In this document: piece by piece, positions 4,776-6,825 of the stretch | Layout of the letters: each line of letters opens with the position of its first letter | How positions within the stretch are numbered: position 1 is the stretch's first letter | Origin: Bacteroidota bacterium | Lineage (GTDB): Bacteria > Bacteroidota > Ignavibacteria > Ignavibacteriales > Ignavibacteriaceae | Reading direction: 5' to 3' | Length of the DNA stretch: 6,825 bases | Assembly (NCBI GenBank): GCA_021778375.1 | Contig: JAJYCM010000145.1 | Coordinates: 1 to 6,825 of the forward strand | Made by a program: the position numbers and the translations under genes | Notes under the pieces: generated by a model | Seen by the model: only the letters and a program-made list of their open reading frames with translations | Databases searched by the model: none | What the model was told of the DNA's origin: nothing

Positions 4776-5756
4776 ATGGTAAAAAAAAGAATATTAAGCG
4801 GAATGCGCCCTACCGGGAAGTTACATATTGGGCATTATGTAGGAGCTTTGGAAAATTGGATTAAACTTCAAGAGGATTATGAAAATTATCATTTGATAGC
4901 TGATTATCACGTATTGACTACAAAATTAGATACAAGAGAGATTTTCCAGGATTCAATTGACATGCTGATTGACTGGCTTGCTTGCGGGGTAGATCCAGTT
5001 AAAAGTCCAATGTTCCGTCAATCGCAAATTAAAGAACATACGGAGTTAAATTTAATTTTTTCAATGCTGATAACAGTAAACAGGCTTGAAAGAAACCCGA
5101 CCTTAAAAGATCAAGTTAGGGATTTAAATATTGAAAATGTTATTTACGGGTATCTTGGATACCCGGTTCTTCAAGCCGCGGATATACTTTTATATAAAGG
5201 TCAATATGTCCCTGTCGGAGAAGATCAGGTCCCTCATGTTGAAATATCAAGAGAAATAGCAAGAAGATTTAACGCAATTTACGGTGAAGTGTTTCCGGAA
5301 CCTGAGCCACTATTAACTAAATTTCCTCGGCTTTCTGGTTTAGACGGCAATGCTAAGATGAGTAAATCATTAAACAACACAATTCTTCTTTCTGACGATG
5401 CTGCTACGGTGAAAGCAAAATTAAAAAAAGCGGTAACCGACCCCCTTAAAATTAGGAGAGGCGATCCGGGAAATCCCGATATTTGTCTTGTATTTTCTTA
5501 TCATAAGAAATTTAATCCGGGTGAAGTTGATGAGATAGATAGAAATTGCAGGTCAGGAGCTTTGGGGTGTGTTGATTGTAAAATGAATTGTGCAAATAAT
5601 ATTTCAAAATTTTTAGATCCGATTATAGAGAAAAGGAAATATTATGAAGATAGAATTGACGAAGTAAAAGAAATTCTTCATGATGGTGAAAACAAAGCAA
5701 AAATTGTTGCAAAAATCACTATGGAAGAAGTTCACACAAAAATGATGTTAGGTTAG
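4776..5756 (+). CDS. trpS: Tryptophan--tRNA ligase (TrpRS)
   Basis: Cytosolic class I aminoacyl-tRNA synthetase that charges tRNA-Trp with tryptophan. 326 residues, normal for bacterial TrpRS. The Rossmann signature HIGH is at 17-20 after SGMRPTGKL, and KMSKS is at 194-198 within LDGNAKMSKSLNN. The tryptophan-pocket and dimer segments NPTLKDQ (107-113), YPVLQAADILLY (129-140) and VPVGEDQVPH (145-154) are present. The C-terminal part has cysteines C237, C258, C265, C268 and C272. The C-x6-C-x2-C part plus an upstream cysteine resembles TrpRS enzymes that bind a [4Fe-4S] cluster. The ATG at 4776 gives the normal N-terminus, whereas the ATG at 4771 is in another frame and stops at once. No Shine-Dalgarno is visible. 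It lies 75 bases after the HNH gene with no clear terminator between, and 2 bases before scpA, so trpS-scpA-scpB is one transcription unit. Confidence 0.96.
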   Translation: MVKKRILSGMRPTGKLHIGHYVGALENWIKLQEDYENYHLIADYHVLTTKLDTREIFQDSIDMLIDWLACGVDPVKSPMFRQSQIKEHTELNLIFSMLITVNRLERNPTLKDQVRDLNIENVIYGYLGYPVLQAADILLYKGQYVPVGEDQVPHVEISREIARRFNAIYGEVFPEPEPLLTKFPRLSGLDGNAKMSKSLNNTILLSDDAATVKAKLKKAVTDPLKIRRGDPGNPDICLVFSYHKKFNPGEVDEIDRNCRSGALGCVDCKMNCANNISKFLDPIIEKRKYYEDRIDEVKEILHDGENKAKIVAKITMEEVHTKMMLG

Positions 5757-5758
5757 CT

Positions 5759-6478
5759 GTGTATAAAATTAAGTTAGATCAGTTTGAGGGTCCGCTCGAT
5801 CTTCTACTTTTTTTCATAAAAAGAGATGAACTTAATATTTACGACATTCCAATTTCGAAAATTACAAAAGAGTTTTTAGATTACGTTAACCTTATCAAAA
5901 TGCTCGACCTTGAAGTAGCCGGTGATTTTATTTTAATGGCATCGACATTAATGCATATAAAGGTAAGAATGCTTCTACCGAGGGAAGTTGATGAAAAAGG
6001 TGAGGAAATTGACCCTCGTTCCGAGCTAATTCAAGCATTGCTTGAATATAAAAAATATAAAGAAATGTCGGAGGAGCTTTCATTTTTCGAAACAAGTCAA
6101 AGAAAAATAAATTATAGAGGAAATTATTCTGCAGATGAGAAAATTACACCTCCAGACTATGAAATTCTTTTAAAAAATGTCACTATCTTTGATCTGGCTA
6201 AGGCAATTAAAAGAGTTTTAGACGGCATTAAACCTGAAGTGTTTCATGAAATAAGAAAGATAAATATTTCAGTTGAAGAGCAAATATCATTCATAATGAG
6301 CAATTTGGAGAATGAAACCGAGCTTCACTTCCTCAGTCTTATAAATGAGATGAGGGAAAAAATTAGAATAGTGATCACATTTGTAGCGCTTCTTGAACTA
6401 ACGAAAATGGGAATGATAGGTATAAAAGAATCGCCAAACTTTAATGATTTTGTCTTATTCAAAATAAAAAATGGATAA
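5759..6478 (+). CDS. scpA: Segregation and condensation protein A (ScpA kleisin)
   Basis: Kleisin subunit of the SMC-ScpAB condensin, which bridges the two SMC heads and helps to compact and separate sister chromosomes. 239 residues, typical length. The N-terminal kleisin motif FEGPLDLLLFFIKRDELNIYDIPI (9-32) is split over the SMC-neck-binding helices and followed by MASTLMHIKVRMLLP (60-74). The middle (about 75-135) is charged and variable; it is the linker that holds ScpB. The C-terminal winged helix (about 165-239), with IRIVITFVALLELTKMGMI (202-220), binds the SMC cap. The start is GTG at 5759, two bases after the trpS stop; it gives MYKIKLDQFEGPLDLLL, the usual family N-terminus. Translation probably depends on ribosomes finishing trpS. 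The last 8 bases overlap the start of scpB. Confidence 0.96.
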   Translation: MYKIKLDQFEGPLDLLLFFIKRDELNIYDIPISKITKEFLDYVNLIKMLDLEVAGDFILMASTLMHIKVRMLLPREVDEKGEEIDPRSELIQALLEYKKYKEMSEELSFFETSQRKINYRGNYSADEKITPPDYEILLKNVTIFDLAKAIKRVLDGIKPEVFHEIRKINISVEEQISFIMSNLENETELHFLSLINEMREKIRIVITFVALLELTKMGMIGIKESPNFNDFVLFKIKNG

Positions 6479-6825
6479 TTTATATTTTTCAATAATTGAA
6501 GCTTTGATTTTTTCTTCAGATGATTCAATATCTTCTGGAGAGATTGTAAAAGCTATAAAAGGAATCGACGGGGAAGACACACGTATTTCTCCGGAAGAAA
6601 TAGAGAATACCGTCGATGAACTTAACAAAAAATATGAGGTGCAAAATATTGCATTTCAAATTGTGAAAGTTGCTAACGGATTTTTATATGCAACCAAACC
6701 TGAAAATGCAAAGTATGTAGGATTTTTATCGTCTGAAAAGAGTAAAAGAAGACTTAGCCAGGCAGCTCTTGAAACTCTTGCAATTATAGCGTATAAGCAA
6801 CCTATCACCAAACCCGAAATTGAAG
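6471..6825 (+). CDS. scpB: Segregation and condensation protein B (ScpB), partial (3' end beyond the window)
   Basis: Kite-family winged-helix protein that dimerises and binds the ScpA linker in the SMC-ScpAB complex. I translated 118 codons from the ATG at 6471. The N-terminal winged helix is seen as LYFSIIEALIFSSDDSIS (4-21) and IENTVDELNKKYE (44-56), then FQIVKVANGFLYATKPENA (62-80). The second winged helix begins with the family signature LSQAALETLAIIAYKQPIT (95-113), and the window stops just before the expected RGV motif. The reading frame overlaps the end of scpA by 8 bases, a strong sign of coupled translation and balanced expression. Family members are usually about 180-250 residues, so roughly a third or more lies outside. 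Confidence 0.95.
   Translation, partial: MDNLYFSIIEALIFSSDDSISSGEIVKAIKGIDGEDTRISPEEIENTVDELNKKYEVQNIAFQIVKVANGFLYATKPENAKYVGFLSSEKSKRRLSQAALETLAIIAYKQPITKPEIE

Noticed and set aside
6325..6528. Minus-strand 67-codon open frame
   Set aside because: Antisense to the end of scpA and the start of scpB, both well supported by conserved motifs.

Overview
The window is a strongly AT-rich piece of an ordinary bacterial chromosome. Several traits suggest the Bacteroidota/Chlorobiota/Ignavibacteriota group, with an Ignavibacteria-like organism most likely: few clear Shine-Dalgarno sequences, four tRNA genes without encoded CCA, a promoter-like element of the Bacteroidota type (ATTG, 20 bases, TATATTTG), the order trpS-scpA-scpB, and an HNH protein starting NAKVLILNQSYEPL. 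This placement is inference from gene content; no marker settles it.

Layout. Positions 1-2892 on the minus strand hold a lipoprotein-export ABC operon: permease (2892-1669), permease (1669-437) and the LolD-type ATPase (410 to beyond position 1). The two permease genes overlap by one base (TAATG). A short divergent spacer (2893-3165) holds a candidate promoter facing right and a Fur-box-like palindrome. Positions 3166-3599 carry four plus-strand tRNA genes, Pro(TGG)-Arg(TCT)-His(GTG)-Glu(TTC), closed by a hairpin with a T-run at 3606-3640. Positions 3641-3950 contain no gene that I recognise, only inverted repeats. An open frame at 3951-4157 looks like a two-helix small membrane protein but has no ordinary start codon at its beginning. 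It is followed in the same frame by an HNH endonuclease-family gene (4197-4700, TTG start). The right end is a compact plus-strand run: trpS (4776-5756), scpA (5759-6478, GTG start) and scpB (6471 to beyond the window), with 2-base spacing and then an 8-base overlap.

How the genes work together. The two permeases and LolD would form one inner-membrane complex that extracts lipoproteins and passes them towards the outer membrane. ScpA and ScpB are the kleisin and kite partners of SMC in chromosome condensation. TrpRS shares the transcript with them through conserved neighbourhood rather than shared function. The tRNA cluster supplies translation.

I see no mobile element, CRISPR array, defence island or obviously new multi-gene system. 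The points most worth a second look are the start-less small membrane ORF, the unpaired AGGAGG before the HNH gene, the Fur-box-like site, and the cysteine pattern in TrpRS that resembles iron-sulfur TrpRS enzymes.
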